Positions 1-9,281 are shown, numbered from the stretch's first letter. The stretch is DNA of 64,000 bases from Streptomyces cavernae (GCF_004023625.1 NZ_RPDJ01000016.1:186001-250000); one strand, 5' to 3'. Translations and numbers: made by a program. Notes: generated by a model not told the origin, from the letters alone.

Positions 1-1326
1 GGCCGCCACCGAGCCGGCGTCGCGGGCGTCGAGTCCGGCCGCGAGCAGGGAACCGGCCAGTCCGGACAGCACGTCCCCGCTGCCGGCCGTGGCGAGCCAG
101 GGCGTTCCGGTGGGGTTGACCCTGACCGGCAGTTCCGGCTCCGGCGCGGCGACCAGCGTGGTCGATCCCTTGAGCAGGACCGTCGCCCCGTACTTGGCGG
201 CCAGTTCCCGAACGGACGCCAGCCGCGCCGACTCCACCTGCTCCCGCTGCACCCCGAGCAGCGCCGCCGCCTCACCGGCGTGCGGGGTCAGCAGCGTCTG
301 TGCGGAGCGCGCCCGGACGGTCGCCGGGTCGAGTCCGCGCAGCCCGTCCGCGTCGATCAGCACCGGCACGTCGGAGGCCAGCACCTCGGCGACGCCGGGG
401 CTGTCCCCCAGGCCCGGTCCGACCACCCACGCCTGCACCCGCCCGGCCTTCCGGGGCGGGCCCTGCGACACCAGCGTCTCCGGGAAGCGGGCGATCACCG
501 CGTCGGCGGCCGGGCCCACATAGCGCACCGCTCCGGCCCCGCCGCGCAGTGCGCCCGCCACGGCCAGCACGGCCGCGCCCGGGTAGCGGGCCGACCCGGC
601 GACGATCCCGGCGACCCCGCGCCGGTACTTGTCGCTCTCCGCCGCGGGGCGGGGCAGCCGGGCGGCCACGTCCGCGTGCTGCAGGACCTCCAGGTCGGGT
701 GCGGCGGGCAGGACGGCGTCCAGGCCGATGTCCACGAGCCGGACGGCGCCGGCGTGCTCCCGGCCGGGGTCGATCAGCAGGCCCGGCTTGTAGGTGCCGA
801 AGGTCACGGTCACATCGGCGCGCAGGGCTTCGCCGGTGATCTCGCCGGTGTCCGCCTCCACACCGCTCGGCAGGTCGACGGCGACGACGGTGGCGCCCGA
901 ATCGCGTGCGGCGCGTGCCACGGGGACGGCGGCGGGGCGCAGCCCGCCCTTTCCGCCGATGCCGGTGATCCCGTCGACGACGACATCGGCCTTGTCGAGG
1001 ACCCCGTACGGGTCCTCGGCCACCCGCCCGCCGGCACGCAGCAGCGCCGCGAGCCCCGCGCGGTGCGCCCGGTCGGGCGCGAGCAGCACGGCGGAGACGC
1101 CGGCTCCGCGGCGGGCCAGGCGGGCGCCCGCGTAGAGGGCGTCGCCGCCGTTGTCGCCGCTGCCGACGAGCAGGACGACGCGGGATCCGTAGACCCGTCC
1201 CGGCAACGACGCACAGACCGCGGCGAGTCCCGCCGCGGCCCGCTGCATCAACGTCCCCTCGGGCAGCCGCGCCATCAGCGCACCCTCGGCGGCCCTCACC
1301 GTCTCCACTCCGTACGCAGTCCGCAT
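1..1326 (-). CDS. nnr: NAD(P)H-hydrate epimerase/dehydratase, partial
   Basis: Bifunctional repair enzyme for damaged (hydrated) NADH and NADPH: the YjeF N-terminal epimerase converts the R to the S form and the C-terminal ADP-dependent dehydratase restores the cofactor. The reading frame is open from the ATG at 1326 to the left edge (442 codons, no stop), so the C-terminus is missing. The epimerase glycine-rich loop GSGDNGGDALYAG lies near residue 54 and a carbohydrate-kinase-type GSGDVLSGLAG motif lies near the cut end. It is the last visible gene of a glmS-acpS-nnr run, 66 nt after acpS. Family assignment is firm; the exact C-terminus is unseen. Confidence 0.93.
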   Translation of the reverse strand, partial: MRTAYGVETVRAAEGALMARLPEGTLMQRAAAGLAAVCASLPGRVYGSRVVLLVGSGDNGGDALYAGARLARRGAGVSAVLLAPDRAHRAGLAALLRAGGRVAEDPYGVLDKADVVVDGITGIGGKGGLRPAAVPVARAARDSGATVVAVDLPSGVEADTGEITGEALRADVTVTFGTYKPGLLIDPGREHAGAVRLVDIGLDAVLPAAPDLEVLQHADVAARLPRPAAESDKYRRGVAGIVAGSARYPGAAVLAVAGALRGGAGAVRYVGPAADAVIARFPETLVSQGPPRKAGRVQAWVVGPGLGDSPGVAEVLASDVPVLIDADGLRGLDPATVRARSAQTLLTPHAGEAAALLGVQREQVESARLASVRELAAKYGATVLLKGSTTLVAAPEPELPVRVNPTGTPWLATAGSGDVLSGLAGSLLAAGLDARDAGSVAA

Positions 1327-1392
1327 GGGTCCGAGTCTCCCGTAAGTGGTCACCGGGCTCAGGTTTTTCGCCCCCACCGCCCCGGCCCCACG

Positions 1393-1761
1393 TCACCCCT
1401 CCGCCACCACCACCGCCGAAGCCACCCCCGCGTCATGGCTCAGCGACACATGCCACGACCGGACCCCGAGTTCCTCGGCCCGGGCCGCCACCGTCCCGGT
1501 GACCCTCAGTCGAGGGCGGCCCGAGTCCTCCACGTAGACCTCAGCGTCCGTCCAGTGCAGTCCCGGCGGCGCCCCCAGCGCCTTGGCCAGCGCCTCCTTC
1601 GCGGCGAACCGTGCCGCGAGGGAGGCGATGCCCCGGCGTTCGCCGCTCGGCAGATACAACTCGCTCCGCAGGAACAGCCGCCCGGCCATCCCCGGCGTGC
1701 GCTCCAGCGACGCCCGGAAACGGTCGATCTCCGCGACGTCGATCCCCACCCCGATGATCAC
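1393..1761 (-). CDS. acpS: Holo-[acyl-carrier-protein] synthase
   Basis: Transfers the 4'-phosphopantetheine arm of CoA to the serine of acyl carrier protein, activating fatty acid synthesis and possibly some polyketide carriers. The 122-aa length is normal for the AcpS family. The Mg-binding residues are visible: Asp8 in GVGIDVAEIDRF and Glu56 in ARFAAKEALAKAL. It starts 16 nt after the glmS stop, which suggests cotranscription with glmS and nnr. The nearby plus-strand coaA supplies the first step of CoA synthesis, so the neighbourhood is partly a CoA/ACP grouping. Confidence 0.96.
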   Translation of the reverse strand: MIIGVGIDVAEIDRFRASLERTPGMAGRLFLRSELYLPSGERRGIASLAARFAAKEALAKALGAPPGLHWTDAEVYVEDSGRPRLRVTGTVAARAEELGVRSWHVSLSHDAGVASAVVVAEG

Positions 1762-1777
1762 AGCACCCCCAGCGAAC

Positions 1778-3619
1778 TCACTCCACCGTCACCGACTTGG
1801 CCAGGTTCCGCGGCTGGTCCACCTCGTTGCCCCGCGCCGTGGCCAACTCGCAGGCGAAGACCTGCAACGGAACGGTGGCGACCAGCGGTTGCAGCAGGGT
1901 GGGCGTGGCGGGGACGCGGACCAGCCGGTCGGCGTACGGGACCACCGCCTCGTCGCCCTCCTCCGCGATCACGATCGTGCACGCCCCCCGGGCCCGGATC
2001 TCCTGGATGTTCGAGACCACCTTGTCGTGCAGCGGCGAGCGCGGGGAAGGGACGATCACCACCACGGGCAGGCCGTCCTCGATCAGAGCGATCGGCCCGT
2101 GCTTGAGCTCGCCCGCGGCGAAGCCCTCGGCGTGCATGTACGCAAGTTCCTTGAGTTTCAGGGCGCCTTCGAGCGCCACGGGGTACCCGACGTGCCGGCC
2201 CAGGAACAGCACGGTGTCCTGGTACGCCAGCGAGCGCGCCAGCTCCCGTACCGGCTCCATGGTCTCCAGCACGCGGTCCACCTCGTGCGGCATGCGGGAC
2301 AGGTCGCGGATCACCTCCTGGACCTCGTCGGCGCGCTTGGTCCCCCGTACCTGGCCCAAATACAGGGCCACCAGGTAGCAGGCGACGAGCTGGGTCAGGA
2401 ACGCCTTCGTCGAGGCGACCGCGACCTCCGGGCCCGCGTGCGTGTACAGCACGCCGTCCGACTCACGGGGAATGGTCGAGCCGTTGGTGTTGCAGATCGC
2501 CAGCACCTTGGAGCCCTGTCCACGGGCGTGCCGCACGGCCATCAGGGTGTCCATGGTCTCGCCGGACTGGGAGATGGCGATCACCAGCGAACGCTCGCCG
2601 AGGATGGGGTCGCGGTAGCGGAACTCGCTGGCCAGTTCCACCTCGCAGGGAATCCGGGTCCAGTGCTCGATGGCGTACTTGGCGATCATCCCGGCGTGGA
2701 AGGCCGTACCGCACGCCACGATCACCACCTTGTCGACCTCGCTCAGCTCGGAGTCGGTGATCCGCACCTCGTCCAGCGACAGCGACCCCGTCGCGTCGAT
2801 CCGGCCGAGGAGCGTGTCGGCGACGGCCTTGGGCTGTTCGGCGATCTCCTTGAGCATGAAGTAGTCGTAGCCGCCCTTCTCGGCGGCGGATGCGTCCCAG
2901 TCCACGTGGTAGGTGCGCACCTCGGCGGGCATGCCGTCGAACCCGGTGACGGTCACCCCGTCCCGGCGCAGCTCCACCACCTGGTCCTGGCCCAACTCGA
3001 TCGCGGCGCGGGTGTGGGCGATGAACGCGGCCACGTCGGAGGCGAGGAAGGACTCGCCCTCGCCGACGCCGACCACCAGCGGGGAGCTGCGGCGCGCCCC
3101 GACGACCAGGTCCGGCTCGTCCGCGTGCACCGCCACCAGGGTGAACGCGCCCTCCAGCCGTCGGCAAACCAGCCGCATCGCCTCCGCCAGATCGGCGCAG
3201 GAGGAGAACTCCTCCGCGAGCAGGTGCGCGACGACCTCGGTGTCCGTCTCGGACGCCAAGTGGTGTCCCCGGTCCGCCAGTTCGGCCCGCAGGGCGGCGA
3301 AGTTCTCGATGATGCCGTTGTGCACGACCGCGACCCGTCCCGCGTTGTCCAGGTGCGGATGGGCGTTGGCGTCCGTGGGGCCGCCGTGCGTGGCCCAACG
3401 GGTGTGCCCGATAGCGGTGTTCCCCGTGGGCAGCGGTCTCCGGCCCAGCGTCTTCTCCAGGTTGACCAGCTTCCCGGCCCGCTTGGCGGTGGCGAGACCG
3501 CCGTCGGCGAGGACCGCGACGCCCGCCGAGTCGTAACCCCGGTACTCGAGCCGCTTCAGGCCGCTCATGACGACCTCGAGCGCCGACTGCGAGCCAACGT
3601 ATCCCACGATTCCGCACAT
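1778..3619 (-). CDS. glmS: Glutamine--fructose-6-phosphate aminotransferase (isomerizing)
   Basis: Makes glucosamine-6-phosphate from fructose-6-phosphate and glutamine, the first committed step toward UDP-GlcNAc and peptidoglycan. The start at 3619 gives 613 aa beginning MCGIVGYVG, which exposes Cys2 as the glutaminase nucleophile after Met removal; longer in-frame extensions would bury it and are rejected. An N-terminal class-II amidotransferase domain (about 1-225) is followed by two SIS sugar-isomerase domains with SQSGETMDTL and STKAFLTQL. The C-terminal DQPRNLAKSVTVE is the conserved family ending. glmM, the next enzyme of the pathway, lies 2.8 kb away at 6462-7820. Confidence 0.97.
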   Translation of the reverse strand: MCGIVGYVGSQSALEVVMSGLKRLEYRGYDSAGVAVLADGGLATAKRAGKLVNLEKTLGRRPLPTGNTAIGHTRWATHGGPTDANAHPHLDNAGRVAVVHNGIIENFAALRAELADRGHHLASETDTEVVAHLLAEEFSSCADLAEAMRLVCRRLEGAFTLVAVHADEPDLVVGARRSSPLVVGVGEGESFLASDVAAFIAHTRAAIELGQDQVVELRRDGVTVTGFDGMPAEVRTYHVDWDASAAEKGGYDYFMLKEIAEQPKAVADTLLGRIDATGSLSLDEVRITDSELSEVDKVVIVACGTAFHAGMIAKYAIEHWTRIPCEVELASEFRYRDPILGERSLVIAISQSGETMDTLMAVRHARGQGSKVLAICNTNGSTIPRESDGVLYTHAGPEVAVASTKAFLTQLVACYLVALYLGQVRGTKRADEVQEVIRDLSRMPHEVDRVLETMEPVRELARSLAYQDTVLFLGRHVGYPVALEGALKLKELAYMHAEGFAAGELKHGPIALIEDGLPVVVIVPSPRSPLHDKVVSNIQEIRARGACTIVIAEEGDEAVVPYADRLVRVPATPTLLQPLVATVPLQVFACELATARGNEVDQPRNLAKSVTVE

Positions 3620-3770
3620 GGCCCGCAGCCTACGGCCCGGACCGCCGCGCCCCGCTGATTGCCCGCTCGACGCCACCCGGGCGCCGCGCCCCTCCGGTGG
3701 CCCAGCGGTAGTGGCCCAGCGGTGGTGGCCTACGGCCGGTGGGACCGTGAGCGGCGGCCACCGGCAGGTG

Positions 3771-3995
3771 TCAGTGCCCGCGTTCGATGCGGTCGATCGC
3801 GTCCTGGACCATGCCCAGGTACTCGACCTCCTCGCAGCGCGGCTTGCTGCCCATCCGGTACATGTCGATGCAGTCGTAGAGGTACTCCGCCAGGTCCTCG
3901 TCCGGCAGGTCCAGGGACAGTTCGCTCTGGACGGCCCCCGCGAGGTCCCGTGACGACTCCGCCGGTCTGCGCTTGGCGAAAGCACGGATACGCAT
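3771..3995 (-). CDS. Small conserved acidic protein of unknown function
   Basis: A 74-aa protein with the start chosen at the ATG at 3995, which has an AAGGAG-type ribosome binding site about 8 nt upstream; a longer frame (to 4139) has no such support. After a basic start (MRIRAFAKRRP) the rest is acidic and predicted helical, with ELSLDLPDEDLAEYLYDCIDM. No enzymatic motif or membrane segment is visible. Homologues of this kind are common as unnamed proteins beside glmS and coaA in Streptomyces, from memory. It is divergent from coaA and 151 nt upstream of glmS. Confidence 0.7.
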   Translation of the reverse strand: MRIRAFAKRRPAESSRDLAGAVQSELSLDLPDEDLAEYLYDCIDMYRMGSKPRCEEVEYLGMVQDAIDRIERGH

Positions 3996-4175
3996 GGCCC
4001 CACTCCTTCGTCGGGCGGGAGGCCATTCGCTCCCGGCTGGCGGGAAACGTATCCCCGCACGACCGGTCGGTCCATAGCCCGCGCACAAGTGACGCAAAGA
4101 CCGGCCGGCGCCAGAGGACGTCCGCGTGACCGAGCCCACGCCCCGCCCCGTTCAAACTCCCGTAACAATGAACAG

Positions 4176-5165
4176 GTGATCTCATCGGTCTCAACGCCGC
4201 CGAGGAGCGCCCACCGGCCCCGGCCGGAGGCGACTCCCTACGTCGACCTCACCCGTACCGAGTGGAGCGCGCTGCGCGACAAGACTCCGCTCCCGCTGAC
4301 CGCCGAGGAGGTCGAGCGCCTGCGCGGTCTGGGCGACGTCATCGATCTGGACGAGGTCCGGGACATCTATCTGCCGCTGTCCCGGCTGCTGAACCTCTAC
4401 GTCGGGGCGACGGACGGACTCAGAGGCGCCCTGAACACCTTCCTCGGCGAGCAGGGCTCCCAGTCGGGCACCCCGTTCGTGATCGGTGTCGCGGGCTCCG
4501 TCGCCGTCGGCAAGTCCACCGTAGCCCGCCTGCTGCAGGCACTGCTCTCGCGCTGGCCCGAGCACCCTCGCGTGGAGCGGGTCACCACCGACGGTTTCCT
4601 GCTGCCGACCCGGGAACTTCAGGCGCGCGGTCTGATGTCGCGCAAGGGGTTCCCGGAGTCCTACGACCGGCGCGCCCTGACCCGTTTCGTCGCCGACATC
4701 AAGGCGGGCAAGGACGAAGTCACCGCCCCCGTCTACTCCCATCTGATCTACGACATCGTGCCCGGTGAACGGCTGGTGGTGCGCCGCCCGGACATCCTCA
4801 TCGTCGAGGGCCTGAACGTGCTCCAGCCGGCCCTGCCCGGCAAGGACGGCCGGACCCGGGTCGGTCTCGCCGACTACTTCGACTTCAGCGTGTACGTCGA
4901 CGCCCGCCCCGAGGACATCGAGGCCTGGTACCTCAACCGCTTCCGCAAGCTGCGCGAGACCGCCTTCCAGAACCCCTCCTCGTACTTCCGCAAGTACACC
5001 CAGGTCTCGGAGGAGGAGGCCCTCGACTACGCCCGCACGACCTGGCGCACCATCAACAAGGTGAACCTGCTGGAGAACGTCACGCCCACCCGCGGGCGGG
5101 CCACCCTGGTCGTGCGCAAGGGCCCCGATCACAAGGTGCAGCGACTGAGCCTGCGCAAACTCTGA
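4176..5165 (+). CDS. coaA: Pantothenate kinase (type I)
   Basis: Phosphorylates pantothenate with ATP, the first and usually rate-controlling step of coenzyme A synthesis. The 329-aa product from the GTG at 4176 fits the bacterial type I family. The P-loop GVAGSVAVGKST sits at about residues 104-115, followed by the family signatures TTDGFLLP, KGFPESYD and APVYSHLIYDI. The frame stays open to 4089 but upstream residues look non-coding, and the SVSTPPRSAHRPRPEATPYV start resembles other Streptomyces PanK. No strong Shine-Dalgarno precedes the GTG, so the start is probable rather than certain. Confidence 0.95.
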   Translation: MISSVSTPPRSAHRPRPEATPYVDLTRTEWSALRDKTPLPLTAEEVERLRGLGDVIDLDEVRDIYLPLSRLLNLYVGATDGLRGALNTFLGEQGSQSGTPFVIGVAGSVAVGKSTVARLLQALLSRWPEHPRVERVTTDGFLLPTRELQARGLMSRKGFPESYDRRALTRFVADIKAGKDEVTAPVYSHLIYDIVPGERLVVRRPDILIVEGLNVLQPALPGKDGRTRVGLADYFDFSVYVDARPEDIEAWYLNRFRKLRETAFQNPSSYFRKYTQVSEEEALDYARTTWRTINKVNLLENVTPTRGRATLVVRKGPDHKVQRLSLRKL

Positions 5166-5210
5166 TCGCCCGGGCTGTGACCGCCCCGCGCCCGCGACTA
5201 CCCTGCGGGC

Positions 5211-6158
5211 ATGCTGCATCTGCGTCTGATCACGCCCTCACAGCGCACCGACGAAGTGGTGCGGGTGATCGAGAAGACGGTCGGCACCACGCACCTGGTG
5301 GTGCTGCCGGGCGCCGCGCGCAACCCCCCCGGAGACGTCCTGATGTGTGACGTCGCGCGCGAGGCGGGCGACGAACTCCTCGGTGCGCTGCGCGCGTTGC
5401 ACATCGACAAGACGGGTTCGATCGCGGTCGAGAACATCGATCTGTCGCTCTCCAAGCGCGCCGACAAGGCAGCGGAGGAGGCGCCGGGCGAGGGCGCGGA
5501 CGCGGTGCTGTGGGAGCACCTGGCGGAGGCCACCCACGAGGAGTCCACGCTCTCCGTCACCTACGTGGCCTTCCTGACCCTGGCGACGATGATCGCGGCC
5601 TGTGGTGTGGTGCTGGACAGCGCGATCCTGATCGTGGGCGCCATGGCGGTGGGCCCGGAGTTCGGGCCGCTGGCCGGGATCTGCACGGCGCTGGTGCAGC
5701 GCCTGCCCCGGCTGGCCTGGCGGTCGGCGCTGGCGCTGATCGCTGGGTTCGCGGTGGCGATGGTCCTGACGACCGGCTTCGGCATGCTGATGGACGGGCT
5801 CGGGCTGTTCGAGCGGGGGCTGCTGGAGCGGGAACGTCCGCAGACCGACTTCATCTGGAGGCCGGACGAGTTCTCGTTCATCATCGCCCTGCTCGCCGGC
5901 GCGGCCGGCATGCTCTCGTTGACCTCGGCGAAATCCGGGGCGCTGGTGGGTGTGGCGATCTCGGTCACCACGGTCCCGGCAGCGGCGAACGCCGCGGTCG
6001 CCCTCGGCTACAGCGATTACGGCCAGGCCTGGGGCTCCATCGAGCAACTGCTGCTGAACCTGCTCGGCATCATCGTCGCGGGCACGCTCACGCTGCTGAT
6101 CCAGAAGTTCTTCTGGGCACGGCAGACTGAGCGCGCGGCAACACAGGACGTGGTCTAG
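5211..6158 (+). CDS. DUF389 family membrane protein
   Basis: A 315-aa integral membrane protein of the DUF389 (TIGR00341-like) family; no biochemical function is firmly known to me for this family. A soluble N-terminal domain of about 100 residues (MLHLRLITPSQRTDEVVRVIE) precedes several hydrophobic segments starting near residue 112. The conserved stretch DSAILIVGAMAVGPEFGPLAGI is the hallmark. The last segment is followed by a short basic tail. It lies 45 nt after coaA on the same strand and may be cotranscribed. A repeat array starts one base after its stop codon. Confidence 0.85.
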   Translation: MLHLRLITPSQRTDEVVRVIEKTVGTTHLVVLPGAARNPPGDVLMCDVAREAGDELLGALRALHIDKTGSIAVENIDLSLSKRADKAAEEAPGEGADAVLWEHLAEATHEESTLSVTYVAFLTLATMIAACGVVLDSAILIVGAMAVGPEFGPLAGICTALVQRLPRLAWRSALALIAGFAVAMVLTTGFGMLMDGLGLFERGLLERERPQTDFIWRPDEFSFIIALLAGAAGMLSLTSAKSGALVGVAISVTTVPAAANAAVALGYSDYGQAWGSIEQLLLNLLGIIVAGTLTLLIQKFFWARQTERAATQDVV

Positions 6159-6443
6159 CCGAAGGAGGACGGCGGCCCAAGACCGACACCGGCCGGAAAC
6201 CGGCACCGGCCGAAGGACGGACGGCGGCCGGCGACCGGCTCCGGCCGCCTCCGGCCGAGGGACGACGTGTCGGCCGAGGGACGTGCGGCCGAGGACCGGC
6301 TCCGACCGAAGGACGGACGGCGGCCGCAACCGTCACAGGCCGAGGGCCGGACCGCGGCCGCACACCGTCACAGGCCAAAGGACGGACCAAGGCCGCGAAT
6401 CACCACCGGCCGAAGGACGGACCGAGGCCGGAGACCAGCTCCG
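6159..6443. repeat. Degenerate 35-bp tandem repeat array
   Basis: The whole 300-bp gap between the DUF389 gene and glmM is repetitive. Clear 35-bp units begin at 6209, 6304, 6339, 6374 and 6409, each opening with a variant of GCCGAAGGACGGACCGMGGC; shorter partial units fill 6159-6208 and 6244-6303. There are no unique spacers, so it is not a CRISPR array. Open frames through it are artefacts of its composition. The copies diverge from one another by several bases, suggesting an old expansion. It occupies the place where a glmM transcription terminator would be expected. Confidence 0.85.
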
Positions 6444-6461
6444 GCCCAGGGTCGTATGGCG

Positions 6462-7820
6462 CTAGCCGAGTGCCGACTTCACCACGTCGGCCAGGCGGCT
6501 CGCGACCGAGCGGGCCTGGTCGATGTCGGCCGCCTCGACCATGACGCGGACGAGCGGCTCGGTCCCCGAAGGGCGCAGCAGCACCCGGCCGGTGGAGCCG
6601 AGTTCCCGTTCGGCGTCGGCGACCGCGGCGGACAGCTCGGGCGAGGAGCCGACCCGGGACTTGTCCACGTCCCGCACGTTGATCAGCACCTGCGGCAGCC
6701 GCTCCATCACGGAGGCGAGGTCCCTCAGGCTGCGCCCGGTCTCGGCGACCCGCGCCGCCAGCAGCAGCCCGGTGAGCGTGCCGTCGCCGGTCGTGGCGTG
6801 ATCCAGAACGATGACGTGCCCGGACTGCTCGCCGCCGAGGGCGTAGCCGTGCTCCTTCATCTCCTCCAGGACGTAGCGGTCACCGACCGCGGTCTGCACC
6901 AGCTCCAGTCCCTCGCGCTCCAGCGCCAGCTTGAAGCCCAGATTGGACATGACGGTGGCGACGACGGTGTCGGAGCGCAGTTCGGAACGCTCCCGCATGG
7001 CCAGCGCGAGCACCGCGAGGATCTGGTCGCCGTCCACCTCCGCGCCCGTGTGGTCGACCGCGAGGCAGCGGTCGGCATCGCCGTCGTGGGCGATACCGAG
7101 TTCGGCGCCGTGCTCGACGACGGCGGCCTTCAGCTGCTCCAGATGGGTCGAGCCGCAGCCGTCGTTGATGTTGAGTCCGTCCGGCTCGGCGCCGATGGTG
7201 ATGACCTCCGCCCCGGCCTGCTTGAAGGCCTCCGGCGAGACCCGGGCGGCGGCGCCGTGCGCCTCGTCGAGGACGACCTTCAGTCCGTCCAGCCGGTTCG
7301 GCAGGACGCCGAGCAGATGGGTGACGTACCGGTCGAACCCCTCGTCGTACGTCCGCACCCGGCCCACGCCGGCACCGGTCGGGCGGTCCCACGGGGCGCC
7401 TGTGCGGTGCTCCTCGTAGACGCCCTCGATCCTGTCCTCCAGCTCGTCGGCGAGTTTGTGCCCACCGCGGGCGAAGAACTTGACGCCGTTGTCGGGCATG
7501 GCGTTGTGGCTCGCCGAGAGCATCACACCGAGGTCGGCGCCGAGCTCCGCGGTGAGGTGGGCGACTGCCGGGGTCGGCAGCACGCCGACGCACAGCACGT
7601 CCACGCCGGCACTGGCGAGCCCGGCGACCACGGCGGCCTCCAGGAACTCCCCGGACGCGCGCGGGTCCCGCCCGACCACCGCCACCGGCTTGTGGCCCGC
7701 GAACGTACCCGCCTCGGCCAGTACGTGCGCCGCCGCGACGGAGAGGCCGAGTGCCATCTCCGCCGTGAGATCCGCGTTGGCGACACCGCGCACGCCGTCC
7801 GTGCCGAAGAGTCGTCCCAC
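6462..7820 (-). CDS. glmM: Phosphoglucosamine mutase
   Basis: Interconverts glucosamine-6-phosphate and glucosamine-1-phosphate, the second step from GlmS toward UDP-GlcNAc. The protein has 452 aa and opens MGRLFGTDGVRG. The catalytic phosphoserine is Ser104 in LSASHNAMPDNG; the metal-binding loop DGDADRCL, the sugar-binding EQSGHVI and the phosphate-binding RPSGTEPLVRVMVE all follow in order. It starts at a GTG preceded by GGAGGA at 8 nt. It follows rplM-rpsI on the same strand but is separated from rpsI by 459 nt with a strong hairpin, so it is probably transcribed on its own. Confidence 0.97.
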   Translation of the reverse strand: MGRLFGTDGVRGVANADLTAEMALGLSVAAAHVLAEAGTFAGHKPVAVVGRDPRASGEFLEAAVVAGLASAGVDVLCVGVLPTPAVAHLTAELGADLGVMLSASHNAMPDNGVKFFARGGHKLADELEDRIEGVYEEHRTGAPWDRPTGAGVGRVRTYDEGFDRYVTHLLGVLPNRLDGLKVVLDEAHGAAARVSPEAFKQAGAEVITIGAEPDGLNINDGCGSTHLEQLKAAVVEHGAELGIAHDGDADRCLAVDHTGAEVDGDQILAVLALAMRERSELRSDTVVATVMSNLGFKLALEREGLELVQTAVGDRYVLEEMKEHGYALGGEQSGHVIVLDHATTGDGTLTGLLLAARVAETGRSLRDLASVMERLPQVLINVRDVDKSRVGSSPELSAAVADAERELGSTGRVLLRPSGTEPLVRVMVEAADIDQARSVASRLADVVKSALG

Positions 7821-8279
7821 TGTGGTGTCCTCCGAATGTGCTGAAAATATGCGGCTCTTGCCGAGTGTCGGGGCTACGACCTCGTCCCGTACATCCCCTG
7901 TGCACCGGCTGTTCTCCGAGTGTCTCCCGGACGCCCCACCGGGCGCTCGCCGGGGCCCTTCGGCCGGTATGGACCAAGGCCGGCCGACCCGGGCCCGGTC
8001 ATGGGGACGGTCGGGGTCGGACGTGAGGCGGGTCCAGCTCGGTCACGGTCTCCCGAGCCGGTCGCGGCACGGCCAGGCCACGATCCCCCAGGTCACACGG
8101 GTCACGAATGTCACCCGTCACCCGGGCCGCCGCTCGTGACGCCCGGCACGCCCCCGCCTGCCCCCGGCCCCGGCCAGCATGAGCGTGCGATAAACAACCG
8201 TTCGCCCGGAAACGAACCGCCCCGGCGGCACGGGTACGTGCCACCGGGGCGATCGCGTAGCGGCGAGCAGCGAGCGCGC
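7821..8279. other. Intergenic region between rpsI and glmM
   Basis: This 459-nt stretch holds the rpsI terminator hairpin (8218-8251) and the glmM ribosome binding site (GGAGGA at about 7829-7834). An AT-rich patch around 7845-7852 (minus-strand CATATTTT) may belong to a glmM promoter, but no convincing -35 partner was found. Otherwise only GC-rich sequence with no credible gene on either strand. Confidence 0.6.
8218..8251 (-). terminator. rpsI terminator hairpin
   Basis: Inverted repeat with arms CGCCCCGG..GGCACG and CGTGCC..CCGGGGCG around a 4-nt loop, 15 bp with one wobble or mismatch, located 30-60 nt after the rpsI stop on the minus strand. The 3' flank (GTTCGTTTCC) is only mildly T-rich, as is usual in Streptomyces. 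Confidence 0.75.
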
Positions 8280-8795
8280 TTAGCGCTTGCTGTACTGCGG
8301 CGCCTTGCGGGCCTTCTTCAGACCGGCCTTCTTCCGCTCGACCGCACGGTCGTCGCGGCGCAGGAAGCCGGCCTTCTTCAGCGGACCGCGGTTGTTGTCC
8401 ACGTCCGCCTCGTTCAGCGCACGGGCGACACCCAGGCGGAGCGCACCGGCCTGGCCGGAGACGCCGCCACCCGCGATACGGGCGATGACGTCGTAGCGGC
8501 CCTCGAGCTCGAGCACCTTGAAGGGCTCGTTGACTTCCTGCTGGTGCACCTTGTTCGGGAAGTAGTCCTCGAGGGTGCGACCGTTGATCTTCCACTTGCC
8601 GGAGCCCGGGACGATCCGGACGCGGGCGATGGCGTTCTTGCGGCGGCCCAGGCCGGCGGCCGGCTGCGGGTCACCGAAACGGGACGCGAGGGACTCGGAG
8701 GTGTACTCGCCCTCCAGGGGCACCTCGGTCTCGGTGGTGTAGTTCTCGATGTCGACAGTCTCGTCGAGAGGCTGCTCAACGGTGGTCTCGGCCAC
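8280..8795 (-). CDS. rpsI: 30S ribosomal protein S9
   Basis: Small-subunit protein whose C-terminal tail reaches the P site and contacts the anticodon stem-loop of tRNA. The protein has 171 aa. The conserved S9 core begins at LGRRKNAIARVRI and ends in the basic KKARKAPQYSKR tail with the terminal KR pair that touches tRNA. About 48 acidic residues precede the core, an extension that I recall from other Streptomyces S9 proteins. It is 42 nt downstream of rplM, the universal partner gene, and is followed by a terminator hairpin. Confidence 0.97.
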   Translation of the reverse strand: MAETTVEQPLDETVDIENYTTETEVPLEGEYTSESLASRFGDPQPAAGLGRRKNAIARVRIVPGSGKWKINGRTLEDYFPNKVHQQEVNEPFKVLELEGRYDVIARIAGGGVSGQAGALRLGVARALNEADVDNNRGPLKKAGFLRRDDRAVERKKAGLKKARKAPQYSKR

Positions 8796-8837
8796 GATTC
8801 TCCTCAGATTCTCTTCAGTCTTAGGGGGTGGCCGGAC

Positions 8838-9281
8838 TTACTGCGCGACCTGGGTGATCTCGAACGGAACCGGCTGCTGCGCAGCGTGCGGGTGGTTCTC
8901 GCCCTTGTAGACCTTCAGCTTCGAGAGCATCTGACGGCCCAGGGTGTTCTTCGGGAGCATGCCCTTGACGGCCTTCTCGATGGCCTTCTCGGGGTTCTTC
9001 TCGAGCAGCTCGTCGTAGCGGACGGAGCGCAGACCACCCGGGTAGCCGCTGTGGCGGTACGCGAGCTTCTGGGTCCGCTTGTTGCCGGACAGGTGCACCT
9101 TGTCGGCGTTGATGATGATGACGAAGTCACCAGCGTCGACGTGCGGCGCGTAGATCGGCTTGTGCTTGCCCCGCAGAAGGGTGGCGGCGGTCGACGCCAG
9201 GCGGCCCAGGACGACGTCCCGGGCATCGATGACGTGCCACTGACGAGTGACATCGCCGGGCTTGGGGCTGTACGTACGCAC
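8838..9281 (-). CDS. rplM: 50S ribosomal protein L13
   Basis: Early-assembly large-subunit protein that binds 23S rRNA. The 147-aa length is standard. The product opens MRTYSPKPGDVTRQWHVIDA and contains the family signature KNTLGRQMLSKLKVYKGENHPHAAQQP. It is the first gene of the rplM-rpsI pair. The adjacent 334-nt gap on its 5' side must carry its promoter, because the next gene is transcribed in the opposite direction. Confidence 0.97.
   Translation of the reverse strand: MRTYSPKPGDVTRQWHVIDARDVVLGRLASTAATLLRGKHKPIYAPHVDAGDFVIIINADKVHLSGNKRTQKLAYRHSGYPGGLRSVRYDELLEKNPEKAIEKAVKGMLPKNTLGRQMLSKLKVYKGENHPHAAQQPVPFEITQVAQ

Noticed and set aside
1583..3658. Plus-strand 691-codon frame opposite glmS
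   Set aside because: Shadow of glmS on the complementary strand; no start signal or recognisable domain.
6159..6443. CRISPR array
   Set aside because: The repeats are directly adjacent with no unique spacers, and no cas genes are nearby.
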